Source: Oxyruncus cristatus
Taxonomy: Eukaryota > Chordata > Aves > Passeriformes > Cotingidae
Length of the DNA stretch: 64,000 nt
Direction: 5' to 3'
Assembly (NCBI GenBank): GCA_013399855.1
Contig: VXAY01005017.1
Location: forward strand, 67,305 to 131,304
The translations under genes were made by a program, and so were the position numbers. The notes under the pieces were generated by a model. That model had not been told where the DNA came from, did not search any database, and saw nothing but the letters and a program-made list of their open reading frames with translations. This document shows, piece by piece, positions 38,801 to 50,676 of this stretch (position 1 is its first letter; each line of letters opens with the position of its first letter).

Positions 38801-39968
38801 TGTCGTGGGTTTACTTTGGGCTAATTTTTTTTTTACTTTTTACACAATTGCTGTAAGATGAGAGAAGTTTTATACAGACAAAAGAGACCTGACGTGGGAG
38901 AATAACATTAAATTTATTACTAGCAGGATAAAAACTGAAGAATAATATTTACAACAATTCTAACTAGGTAAAATTATGAAGAAAATTCTATGTATTTACA
39001 AAATTATCCCTCCCCCCTGTATCAGTCTAGAAGGAGAAAAGCCTATTTTCTACTTTCAGGGTTTATAGTTCTAAATCAAATTTGCAGTACTTGAAAGTTT
39101 TTTTTCCACTATCTTTAAGGTGACAGCTTCAATCCAACATAGCTGGAAATCTCTTTTTTTTCGTTCTCTGCTGCACATCAACCTCAGGACTGGCCCTGTT
39201 CCTCCCTGCCGGACCAGGACCAGAGGCTGGGTGGTACTTGGGTTTAGTGAGGTCTTCCATGGACTGCAAGGGGACAACTTGCTGCACCATGGTCGTTACC
39301 ACTGTTACAGGGGATAATGGCATCAAGTTCATCTTCTCTTTCTTGTGGGGTCCCTTCTCACAAGAGACAGCCTTGGATGAGCTTCTCCAATGTGAGTCTA
39401 CCCTTGGACAACAGTTCTTCTGTAATCTGCTGTCCTTTAGGGTCACAAATGAGTTACACCAGCATAAATCCCTCACTGGGATCACATGTCCTACCCGGGA
39501 CACTTGCTCCAGCATACGTTTCTCTCTCCAAGGGCCACAGGTCTCCAGCAAGACTCTGTTTCATCTTAGGCCTCCCACAGAGTTACAGCTTCTTCCATGC
39601 ATTCCTCTACTCCGGCACAAGCTCCTTCATGAGCTGCAGGAGCGTCTCCTCACTTTAAATAATCTTCCACAGGTGGCAGGGGTTTTAGTTTTTAAGTCTT
39701 TTCCCCTGCTGGAGGGGGAGAGGGGGCTCCCCTGGGCCTCTCCTCCCTCCTCCTGCTACACTGACCTTGGAGGCTACATTGCTGACTCTTGTTCTCCTCT
39801 GCTCTCCTCCACCCTGGAATTTCTTCTGCGCAATTCATTTTCTCTTCTGTTTTCTTGAATATGTCATTCACAGAGGCATTCCTAAAACTTGTGATTGGCT
39901 TTGCTCCAGAAATCTACTTGGAATGAACTATTTTTCAACCTCAGGGTGGGGCTGGTAAACCCATAACA
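38801..39968 (-). mobile_element. Solo LTR, ERVL-like second subfamily (1168 bp)
   Basis: Plus-strand ends are TGTCGTGGGTTTAC and ACCCATAACA, inside a perfect 5-bp duplication GGTAG. The minus strand has AATAAA (plus TTTATT at 38913-38918) and a CCAAT box (plus ATTGG at 39894-39898). It shares long blocks with the copy at 56215, for example the GACTGCAAGGGGACAACTTG block and CTTAGGCCTCC, and is more distant from those at 30705 and 33743. Open frames of up to 206 codons are low-significance translations of the repeated LTR body. Confidence 0.9.
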
Positions 39969-39973
39969 GGTAG
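39969..39973 (+). repeat. Target-site duplication, right copy (GGTAG)
   Basis: Identical to 38796-38800, directly after CA. Confidence 0.87.
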
Positions 39974-42900
39974 ACTGGCTAAGGAGTTTTTATATAAACA
40001 GGGGCATCCTCAGATGGGGTCATCTATCCTAGCTCTACACAGTCAATGGAAAGAGTTATCCTGGCTTCTGTCAAATGTAGGTGATTGGATCTTGCTTCAA
40101 AACACCATGTACAATGGAAATAATCTCACCCTGTAGGGAAATGTTAGAAAATAACCTTACAGGGCCAGTGCAGGTTACAGTGTAGGGAGCTGAGAAGATA
40201 TAGTGTTTAGTTTATATCAGCTTATCTAAATGAAATCACTGCTTGATGGTCCTCCCCATCACTGAATTTCTGAGCAGTGGCAGCACTGAAATTGTCTTCA
40301 GTACTGTGAGTCTGCAGTTGGCCTTGCCTTTGGAGTCCTAGGAGTGAACACCACGATTGTTCAGATTGTTGAGTAGTAAAGTTTCATTCCTGTATCGATT
40401 TATATGTATTCTGCTGGGGCATTGTCATAGAAGTGAAAAGATGCAGGGGTAAAACATGTTAATCTGGAGTTTCTAATTTCCAATTTTCGTTGCACTGGTC
40501 TATTAAAATCTCTCAAATAACAAAATGAGATCTGTAGGATTAATTAGAAAATTATAGCAGTGGCAAAACATTGTGATGATGGTGTCTGTTTTTTACATAG
40601 GTTTGGGTAGTTGTTCAGACGCTTTCCAAGGCCTCAGTGTTTTCAGTCCTTTTTGCTGTACGTCCAAACTCCCATAAAAATGATGAATGTAGTACAGGTG
40701 ACTTCATACTATTACTTACTTTTTAACTGAGGAGGAAAAAAAGAGAAAATTTGCATTAACAGTGAAGTTCAATTATTCAATTAAACCTAGCTATAACAGC
40801 AGAGGCAAATATATTGAGTGGTAGGAACTGGTGCTGTGTGAGAGGAAGTCTGGAGAAAAGAGGATGAGTATGATATGTTGAGCAGTGCAGAAACAAGTTT
40901 GGTGCACCTACTGCAGGCAGGGTTTGAAAAGAGGAGGGGAGACAGATGTATCTAAGTAGCAAAGTTTGACAGCTTGTATGAACTGGTAGAATATTATCTG
41001 AGAGATGTCAATGAAAGAATAACATTTAAACTAGAGAATAAACTGCAAACTCAGGCATATACTTATTTATGCATGGAAAAGCAGGTGTTAAGTGTTCAGT
41101 CAACACTGGAGGAGGTACTTATGCTACTTACTGCAAGGTATGTGAAAACAGGCATTTTGTTACAGAAGCAGTAGATAGCTTCTCCAAGTCAAGTAGCATT
41201 GTGAAACTATTGTAAGATGCATGTGTATGGAGAGAGAAAGTATATGTAGCACCATACAGCTGTGCTTTACCTGATTATCTAAATAGCGTAAGACACCTAT
41301 TCTCATTATTCCATCTGTTGATTTTGTTTGTAAAACAATTCTAAGCTTTGTGCTGAGCATTTTTTTGTACTGGAATTCAAAGATATTCTGGCTCAGGATA
41401 GTTTTAATGCTTCAGGTTGCCTTTTGTTCTATCTTGCTGAAAATGCGTTTATGTAGCTCAAAGATCAAGTTGTGACTTTAATAAATATATATTTCACGTT
41501 AATGAAATTATTATATTTAGTACAAATATGGGTAAATCAGAAAACAACATTTAGATGCTTTCAACTTAAAAAAAAATTCTTTTTGTCCCTTTCTTCCACA
41601 AAATCTTTCATATTGTGGAAATCACAGTATTTCCACAAAATAGTATTTTGCAGACATTTCTTTGTCTGCTCTTACAACTCCTGATTCTTCATTGTTCAAC
41701 TAGAAATAGTTATAATCCTTTTTCATAATATGCAATATGAAATTGTGTAAAAGTCTTAAATTTCTTATATGAATGGTTTCAGTAATCAGCACTCGTTAAT
41801 AAATACTCTTTCATGATGTACCATATATCAACACTGAATACAGAAAAATCAAAAGGTTCCTTTTTTGTCTCAGTCAAAACATCTTTATGAACTGCTGTGG
41901 GTACTAATGTCTATCCTTTCAACAGCAGCCGTGTGTCAAGTCTTAGCTCTTAGGAAATCTTTTCCTGATATTTTTTAATAAAAAATAATGCATTCAGGTG
42001 TTCATTTTGTTTGATGTAAAGCTTTAAAAGCAGTGATATTGAAATCTTAAAGTTTCTGTTAAATTATTTAAATTAATCCTATTTATTTGCAAGACATCAA
42101 AACTACAGTTAAAAACCTAAAAATACCCCCTAAAACACCAAATTAATTCCACTGCTTCATAACATTTTATTTCTTATTTTGTCTTTTTTTGATCTTTGCT
42201 TGAAGCAAGCGGGAACTGCAATTAGCTAATTAAGACTCGAAAACTCAAATATTATTGACCTTTTATTTTTTGCAGTATTGGTTGGCAAGCATAAAAAGTT
42301 GTCTTCTCCTCATATACTCAAGGCTCTCCAGGGCGTGACTTCTAATTGCTTTCTCAGAAATCTTCGCCCCTAGTAATTTAAATATAGGGCACATACTATT
42401 ATTTCCTCCTTGCGTGCTGTTTGCTGAGCCAGCAAGCAGAAAAACACAGAACTGGAAAGACTTGTGAATGAATACTGATTGCATACGGGCAGTCTTTGTG
42501 CTTGCTCTTTCCACTGGTGTATGCAGGGAAGGAAAATTTCATTTTGTATTCCTGAAATGTTTAGAGGCATGAAACCTTTTCTTAAACAAAGCAACCACTT
42601 CCCACCCCGTAAAAACCCCCTCAAACTATAGGTCAAAAACAAAGTAGAGACACATATGGATGTTTTTCACATTTGAAGAACCACTTTTATTCTGACTTCT
42701 TCATTTGCATTTTTATAAAAATAAATTAAAATCAAAGGTTATATTGCTGTAGAAAGCTCAGTAGTATATAGCTCAGTTTGCTCTTTAGGCACTGCATTAC
42801 CTCTGAGGCAAGCAGGCTGTTCCTACTTAAGAAATTGTCTAACTTGTTGCAGAATTACCTGTAAATTGGTAGTAAACCCATGGAGTTTCAATCGTTTTCT

Positions 42901-43377
42901 TATGTGTTCTGTTGCCCACAGGAGAACCATTACTGTGGTATTTACAGCTGTCACAGTAGTTAATATGATCTAGGCATAGCTACTTGTTTACTCATTGATG
43001 TGATGTGACAGTTTAATAATAACCACCATAATCATGGGTATATAAAACCCAACATATTTTTTACTCCTGTGGAGATGCTGTTTTCAATTTCTACCAAAAG
43101 CCGTGTATCCAGTCCTTTAAATTATTGCACTTCACTAGGATACTTTTTTGCTTTACCAAAAGCTTAAAACCACTCTGCTTTTTATGTTTCCCCAAAGAAG
43201 AAGAAAATAATGATAAAGCTTTTATTTTTTTCATATGAAATGGGGTATTCAATTGTAAAAAATAAAAATTAAAGCTCTCCCAGAAGGTGGAAACCAAATA
43301 AAATCAGGTATAAGACTGCTAAATTCTAGAACAAGAAAGAAAAAAAAAAATAATTATGACACAAGAATTTACTGTGA
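39974..43377. other. AT-rich unique sequence, no gene seen
   Basis: No recognisable gene, RNA or repeat family. Confidence 0.5.
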
Positions 43378-43464
43378 CAAAAAAAAAACCAAAAACCAAA
43401 CCAAACAAAAGAAACAAACAAAACAAACAAACAAACAAACAAAACAAAACAAAAAAAAACCAAA
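43378..43464 (+). repeat. CAAA/CCAAA simple repeat
   Basis: A and C only over most of the tract (CCAAA, CAAA, ACAAA units). Confidence 0.9.
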
Positions 43465-44746
43465 TCCAGAGCAGTTTCCAGCATAGTCAAATTCACTCTT
43501 TTACTGCTACATTTACTTAGCCTGTTGTCAGTTTTCTATCTGGTTCAGATTAAATGGATGATTTTGAGCTGCAGTCTTTGGTGGCCAAAAGACAAGGTTC
43601 CTTTAGGTACAGATTTGGATATTTTGTATGGCTGATCCCAAACCTCCCCACCCCACCTTCCCTTTAAGTATATGCGGCCCTCTAGAAATGAGGAAATGTT
43701 CACAGTCAGACAGTCCTTCATTTCTCTTTCATAACACGGTGAAGCAGGAAACTTTCGAATGGTAGCAGAGCAGACCATTGCTTTTGTTAAGCCCTTAATC
43801 TTAGTGTCAACCAAAGCCTCACCAGATGAAATGAAGTTTGTGTGAACATTTGTAGTGCAGAAGCCCGCTTGAGATGCTGCAGTTGGATCCTATGTCTTTC
43901 CGTGACTGGCACACTAAAACCCCAGAAATAAAGCTCTTGTGTGGCTACTCGGAGTGAATGAATTGACAGATCCATCCAGGAAAGAATTAAACTGAAGGCT
44001 TTAAATGAAAAGGCAATGGATTTATAACAGGATTATACCACAATCTGAATCAAGTTTGTACAATGCTGAGCTGAGAATTCAAAGAAGAACAAGAAAAGGT
44101 ACAAAATAGTGGCACTTACAATTTGCTAATGAGAGAAGAGACACAGGAAATCTGCAGCTGCAGCGGATTCTCACATAGTTAGAAAGACTGAAGAGGATTT
44201 TAGTTCCTGAGCTTCACCAGTTATCTTTACTATAAAACAATTCTTGAAGTGGCAAATTACATCCATTTTTTTCCTCAAAATTCATATATATTTTTAGTCT
44301 TTTGTCTGTTTATTTGGCTGTTCATGTGCATCAGGTCTGGCCACAGGTTTGAAACAGTTTTAGAACAGTAGAATAAAGGCTATTATCAGCTGATCAACAG
44401 GCTGTAGTTGAAAGCTTTCAGAACTTTCCTAAATTAGGGGATTTCCATACCCAAAATATTTGCCTTCTTCTGCTTAGTCTATTTCAAAAGTGAGCTTGGG
44501 GCTTCTTTCATAATGGAAGGGATAGATTAAATAATTTTTTCTATATAGAATTTTGCATACAAATCAAATTTCAGATGATAGAATTACCAAGTTCATTGGG
44601 AAAATATACCAAAGGGAGACACCAATTGAGAAGTATAAGTTAGAAAGAAAAAGGACTTCCAGGCCGGATATGAAATGACATGTTGATGAGACAAACAGAT
44701 ACAAGAAGGCTGCCATTTCATATACAAGGAACATGTTGCTCCAATC

Positions 44747-44809
44747 AAAAAACAAACAAACAAACAAACAAACAAACAAACAAACAAACAAAAAAAAACA
44801 CAACCAAAA
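44747..44809 (+). repeat. (AAAC)n microsatellite
   Basis: About eleven near-perfect AAAC units followed by an A run. Confidence 0.95.
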
Positions 44810-45038
44810 CCAAGCAATAAGTCACATTTTGTTACACAATATTTCAACTAAAAGTGTTTACCCTTCAGCTGTCATCTCAGACTATTCACATACTGGACTA
44901 GGCTATAAAAGCATCTCTCTAATGCTGCAGAAAACCTTACAAGAGATTAGACCTTGGGAAAATACTCTCTTTGGTGGTTTCACACAATTACTGCAGACAA
45001 AAATCTTCCCACTGTAATTTTTTTTCATTTTCTATTGT

Positions 45039-45066
45039 AAAAAAAAAATATATATATATATATATA
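45039..45066 (+). repeat. A run plus (TA)n microsatellite
   Basis: Ten A then nine TA units. Confidence 0.93.
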
Positions 45067-46472
45067 CACAGTTATGAGGTAATTGACCCTCTGCTTTTGA
45101 AAATATCACACCACCAGTCAGAAGTGTGGTTTGAAAAATAGTATTAGTTGTATCCCTAGAAAGTAATCCTTGCAGAATAAATTGCATTTAGGAGCAGGCA
45201 TTTAGTCATTAGTTTGCATTTATCCATAAACATCCAAAAGATCCATCTTTGAATATTTTTGACTATCTCTCATAGTAGACATTTTTGATATGTCATTTTC
45301 CACAGTCTGGGATGGGCCACAGGGTTCCTCTTAAATTTTTAGTGACTTATGGACAGTTGCATTTGCTCAGTTTGTTTGAGAGGTGTTCAGAAGGAGGAGA
45401 AAGGATTGAACATCTTGGACTTTAGATCAGTATCCTGTGTCCCAATAGTGTCTGCTACCCCAGAGATAAATCTCATCTGGACCACAGGCAAAAGCAGAAC
45501 TCCAGTGACACCACCACACTCTCCAAACTGATCTTCACCTTCATTAGTATTTTGTAAACCACGCTGCCCTCCTCTAACAAATCACATATTAATGGTTGTT
45601 TCATTACTAAAACATTTGCTTTTACTAATTACTTTTACTTTACAATTACTAAATCATTTCTAAAACAGCAGTTTTGGAAGAGATATCCCATATTTTCCCT
45701 CTACTGTGGGTCCAGGTTGATCCTTTTCACCATTTTACCGTCATTTATCCCCTTCTCCTAGTAACTCCTTACCCTTTCTTAGGCTAACAACTTCTGTCAC
45801 AGGGTGCTTTTTGTCTTCGGTGAGGTTATGGCCTGTGCAGCAGCTGCAGATCTAACTCTCTTATTACCATAAGTTGGAAGTAATCAAACCTGATAAACAG
45901 AAACATATGCTATTACATTCTGAAAATGCATGTCATTCAAAACCTCATCATATTTTTTTAAAAGTCAAGGACAGTAGAGGTATTACTATGAATAACTTTA
46001 AGATGTGACAAGTTATTTTTTTTTATTATTTTATTTTATCTCTGTCCTCTCCTATGCTCCCAATTTTTCACAAAATTTGTGATGATTTTGTTACTTGAAA
46101 AAATCTCAAAACCTGGGCATAGGGAGTGCATAAATGTTCTGTTCAGCTTTGAGAGGAACAATGGTCAAGGAGGTTACGGCTGCATTTAGAAACAACTAAA
46201 TCTGTCACTTTCAAATGTACCTACCTTCACTTTAACACTGATGAGGAAACTCTTGCTGCCTAAGTGTTTTAAATGAAATTATTCTCTTGAGGAATGTTAG
46301 ATCCACTGCTTTAAATGTTACTTCACACTGCAGTGTTAATGAAAATTCTGTTTACCAGGATTATCCTAAAATTAAAAAAAAGACCATTCAAATGCTTTTC
46401 CTTTGGACATACATGTCTTGAAATATACCTATATTTGCAATTAGCAAATATATTAGGAAATATATTATTAAA

Positions 46473-46954
46473 ATAGAGAATTGAAAGGGCGAAAGTGAGA
46501 AAACTCATGATCTGAGATAAAGGCAAAAGATGTGCATGCAAGTGAAACAAAACAAGAAATCTACTCACTACTTCCCACTAACGGGGATGCACACTGGAAT
46601 TGCTCACCACTCCCCAGTCGATTCCAAACCAGTTCCCAAGCAGGAGCCCCCTTACAGCTTTCCACTTAGTCGATATCCTGAGAATGACATCCTACGGTAT
46701 GGAATATCCCTTTGGTCAGCTGGGGTCAACTGTCCCAGCTGTGTCACCTTCCAACTCCTTGTGCTCCCCTCCCAGCCTCCTTGCTGATGGGGTGGGGTGA
46801 GAAGCAAAAAGGCCTCAATTCTTTGTAAGTTCTGCTCAGTGATAGCAAGAACATCCCTGTGTCAATCAACATTATTCTCATGTTAAATCCAAAAAACAGC
46901 ACTAGACCAGGTACTATGAAGAAAATTAACTCTATCCCAGCCAAAATCAAGACA
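46473..46954 (-). mobile_element. Endogenous retrovirus LTR, minus strand, diverged
   Basis: On the minus strand the element starts TGTCTTGATTTTGGCTGGGA at 46954 and continues with TAGAGTTAATTTTCTTC, GGGATATTCCATACCGTAGG and, near its far end, GAGTTTTCTCAC. This is the signature of a very common avian ERV LTR family. The far terminus is degraded or missing, so no TSD can be called. A second, more deleted copy lies at 55488. No internal genes are attached. Confidence 0.82.
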
Positions 46955-47926
46955 GATAGAGAAATGGAGTAGGTGAACTTTCAGTGTACCTATTTTTCAT
47001 GCTTTTTTACTTAAAACAAAGGGAGCTTCTTGGTATATGCTATACACTTGCTTCCTATCTTCACTGTGTCTGTATTAAGATGAAGTAACATGGATGTAAT
47101 AGGAATGTAAAAAACCCGTAAGTATAGATATTGCAAGTTTTTTGTAGAAAAGATCAGGAGTATTGCAATAGGTAGGTGTTACTTGTTTCTATACAGTAGA
47201 GATGAATTTTAACTGGCTTCATTTCTCCTCTTCAAAAGCAGATAGGTTATTTGACTACATATTTTAAATTCTGTAATTTATTTCATAATTTGAAAGTGCA
47301 AATGCTTTAATTCTTTAATTAAAGTATATTTTTGGTTAAATTTTATTGGCTTGTAAGACATTTTTCATTGTTAATCTTAGTTAAATGGTTTTGTTAAATG
47401 CTTCTTTGGAGAACATGAATCCTCTCCATGCTCCTCCTCAGCACACTGGAAATCGAGTCAGGCATTTAAATTACCTAGTGTATGGAAAAGTAAGAACTTT
47501 TCCTAAGAACTGATGGAGTGAATAAGCCACTTGGTATGAAGTACAGCTTAGTCTTCTTTTTGTTACAACGGTGTCACATTTTGTACTATAAAAAGATACT
47601 GTGGTAAAAATGTCATGAGTATCTGATCGTGATCTGATTGTGATACGCTGCTTAGGTGTATGTAACTGGAACTTGATCCCCTTTTAACTGCAGTCTATTC
47701 TCCATTGTGTAATCTGTGCTGCTGCAGGCAGAAGGAACATAAAGATAACTCCTTCATGGTGGGTTTTTGTTTGTTTTTTTTTTTTTTAATCCTGGCTTTT
47801 CTCTAGGTTTTAAACTTCAGTGTTAAATTTGCTACACAACATCTTTTCAGGAAAAAATCATTGTCATTGACCTCAAAAATACTCAGAAACATTTTTGATG
47901 CAATGCACTAAGTCCAGGTGGCCATG
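46955..47926. other. AT-rich unique sequence, no gene seen
   Basis: Only a T-rich run near 47765-47790 stands out. Confidence 0.5.
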
Positions 47927-48086
47927 ACTTCAGATTCAAGCAATCCTATTCCATGGGCTGCTATGGAGCCAGGGACAGACATAAGGATTTCAGGACTGTG
48001 CTACTAAAGCAGCATCCGAGAAATACTTTGAGCTGCTTTAATCTTCAATTTATAGTTAAAATTAGAAAGTGAGATAAGACAAACTT
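47927..48086 (+). repeat. Direct repeat, copy A (~160 bp)
   Basis: This segment aligns end to end with 48584-48740 with roughly 85-90% identity by eye and one 4-bp indel. Shared blocks include CAAGCAATCCT, GCCAGGGAC, ATAAGGATTTCAGG, AAAGCAGCATCC, GCTTTAATCTTCAATTT and AGTTAAAATTAGAAA. It is either a tandem-like local duplication or two copies of an unrecognised dispersed repeat. Confidence 0.88.
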
Positions 48087-48583
48087 TAAGAAACTAACTT
48101 AGATTTGTGGCCCTGTGCTCTCCAGTGCCCAGGTTTTTATTTCAGGGCTGACCATTCAGGCACTTCAATGTTATTGATGTTTATAGAAAATCTAAAAGGA
48201 AATAATTTTCACTGAGCAGCAGACAATATTGAGAAGTTTCAGGTTTGGGGACAATCATAGCTCAAAAAATCAGATCTATCCAGTGTCTGGCCTGCTCTTG
48301 TTCTATGCTTTTAATAGCAATTATTACCAGAATCTTCCATGTAGGCGTATAGCCACTTATATTGATCTGAGTCATTGCACTGTCATAGGTGGTAAAAGCC
48401 TTGCTACCTCTCTGCAGGGATCAGATCCATGTTCTGAATAACAGGCAGTGATTTCTTACATGTTGGTTCTTCATATACTTCAGAAGGTCTATTTGGTTTT
48501 CCTAGCCCAGTATTAGAAAACCTTATGTATGGATTTTTTTTTTTTTTTTTTTAAGAAATGGAAAAAGAGTGTTTCCCCATATC
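48087..48583. other. Spacer between direct repeats, no gene seen
   Basis: Unique sequence of about 500 bp ending in a T18 run (about 48534-48552) just before copy B. Confidence 0.5.
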
Positions 48584-48740
48584 ACTTCAGATCCAAGCAA
48601 TCCTGTCCCATGGTCTGCTGTGCAGCCAGGGACATAAGGATTTCAGGGACTATGTTGTTAAAGCAGCATCCTACAAATATTTTGAGCCGCTTTAATCTTC
48701 AATTTGTAGTTAAAATTAGAAAACAAGGTAAGACAAACTT
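48584..48740 (+). repeat. Direct repeat, copy B (~157 bp)
   Basis: Partner of 47927-48086 in the same orientation. It lacks the 4-bp AGAC present in copy A after GGGAC. Confidence 0.88.
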
Positions 48741-50373
48741 TATTTAAGTGCCATGGAATGAGATGTAGTCTGGTCAATATTCTGTCTTTGCATTTAGATA
48801 TTAAATAGTTAGCAGTTATTGATAACACTTTAGTTTTTAATAGCTGTTTAATTAAAGAAATAGTATATTTAAATATACTCCCATGGTATGCACTTTGTAA
48901 AGATAATTAAAATAAATCAACCAAGTATATGTCACTTATAACTTTTAACTTCAGAAGTGAAATAAAAGGAAGTTCAATATGAAGAGTAAACGAAAACATA
49001 ATTTGCAAGTGAAAAAAAATGGCAAGATTTTATTAGTGTTGGGTAAGAATGGATGATGTTAAACAATTAAATAATTAATTCCTTTTAGATCAAAATCTAT
49101 AAATGGATTTAAAAAAAAAAAACAACATTTTGAATAGACTTTTAAAACTATTTTTAATCTTTAGGCCTTGTAATTTCAGATTTTTCTGAGTAATCTCGAG
49201 AGAAAGATTTTTAAGTAAAGTTACATTCATTCATAAGGATCTGAGATTTAAAAATGCACTAAATTCAAAAGCTTCAGAATGAAATATGCAGTGGTGGCAA
49301 CAATGTTTTAGGCTCTTATCAACATGTCTTATACTTCTAGAACTTTCTTATGTCCTAGGAATTTTCATGCCGTAAGTAAAGATTGATAATTATTTGGATT
49401 TAAAAACTTGCATCTTTTAGGTAAAAAGCAGTTAAAAGGTGGTTGTGATACAGTACTCAAACAAAGATTCACTCTCCAACATGCAACTCACCAAAAAAGT
49501 GTTTCACTGACCTTTTGGGGTGTATAGCATATAATGAAAATATGTACTTCTGTGAACTTCCAGAAAACAGCAAAGTCTGATGAACCCAGAGCACCGCAAC
49601 TGCTCAGTCTCTTCATATCTCAGCTAAAAGGCTGTGTAAAAGGTTTCCACGGCTGCACTGTACGCAGACCTTTCAAGATTTCTGTGATCCTCGATTAGGA
49701 CATGTGTAGTTGTGAGGATACTAGATGTTCTTGAAAAATTCTGAAAAGTATCAGAAAATTCAGAATCATCATAAAGTTTTTGAGCGATATTACTTCAATT
49801 ACTGTTTAGAATATTCTTTTCCTCTAGTTGATGTTTTCAAACTATAAAAAATAAAGAAGTGATGCAAATTCCTCTGTGACTCTTGAGCTCACTGAATTAA
49901 GAATAATCCTGGAATTAGAAGCTCAGAAGATAAATATTAGGTGACAGGATACAAAATCAGTATACAGGTCTGTGCTCAGAACCTGTGAAAAATGGGCATA
50001 ATAGTTTTAATTAGTACAAGTTTGGGAGATCATGTTTTATTTTGCTAAATATTTCAATCTCTGTAGTTCAGTGATCAAAGTTTAAGTCTATGAATACTCA
50101 AAAAATGCAAAAAAATTGAGAAATAATATATTAATAGCAGAATATGTGTTTAGACTTTACTACATTTTATGGAAACGTTACATCATGGTTTTACGTCAAA
50201 ACATAATAAAGATAAAAAAACTCAATTTAAGTGTTGAAATCAATACATCACATTATGGTTTTGCAATTAATTTCATAAAAAGTGCCATGCAATGCCATTT
50301 CTTGATTTCTGATATAACCTTGCTTGGTTAGCTGTTCAGATATCTCCTTCCATTTCCCGTCAGAGGGGGGAAA
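48741..50373. other. AT-rich unique sequence, no gene seen
   Basis: No retroviral gag or pol sequence precedes the integrase fragment at 50374, so the left part of the provirus is absent rather than merely diverged. Confidence 0.55.
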
Positions 50374-50676
50374 TTGCAGGGTGCTCCTCCTCAGGCTTGT
50401 TTGGACAAAGCTGTCTGTGTTTTAAATTTTTTAACCTTTCCTTTAGGTTCACACTCTCCTGCTCTTTTTCTGCATTTTTCCTCTTTGGCATCCTCTCAAC
50501 TTGTGACTGCTCCTGCTCCTCTACAGGTGTGGGACTTGGTGTTTGGACAGTGGTCCAGCCCTCATCAACTGATAACTTGGGGAAAGGGTTATGTTTGTGT
50601 TTCCACAGATAATGGACCATTGTGGGTTCCTACTTGGTGTGTGTGTCCTGTTCTGTCTCAGAGAGACCAGCACTGA
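50374..50676 (+). pseudogene. pol: Integrase C-terminal fragment of retroviral pol
   Basis: About 100 open codons end in TGA at 50676. The early part (LDKAVCVLNFLTF, then GSHSPAL) resembles the helix that follows the catalytic core of class II integrases. The later part (VWDLVFGQWSSP, LITWGKGYVCVST, DNGPLWVP) is the SH3-like DNA-binding domain that helps integrase hold viral ends and target DNA. The catalytic core with its D,D-35-E residues is not present, nor is the zinc-binding N-terminus, so the fragment cannot be active. There is no initiator; it is the tail of a former gag-pro-pol polyprotein. Its last 65 bases overlap the start of env in another frame, the usual retroviral pol-env arrangement. 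Confidence 0.86.

Larger units (their letters stand above)
43465..46472. other. Unique sequence with two microsatellites, no gene seen
   Basis: Contains an AAAC tract (44747-44809) and an A run followed by TA dinucleotides (45039-45066). No coding or RNA feature recognised. Confidence 0.5.

Noticed and set aside
39238..39858. 206-codon plus frame inside the 38801 LTR
   Set aside because: It translates the degenerate LTR body; the related LTR at 56215 does not preserve the same protein.
50360..50620. 86-codon minus frame opposite the integrase tail, with a charged Glu/Lys-rich composition
   Set aside because: It is the shadow of the plus-strand integrase fragment, whose motifs are recognisable; the minus frame has none.
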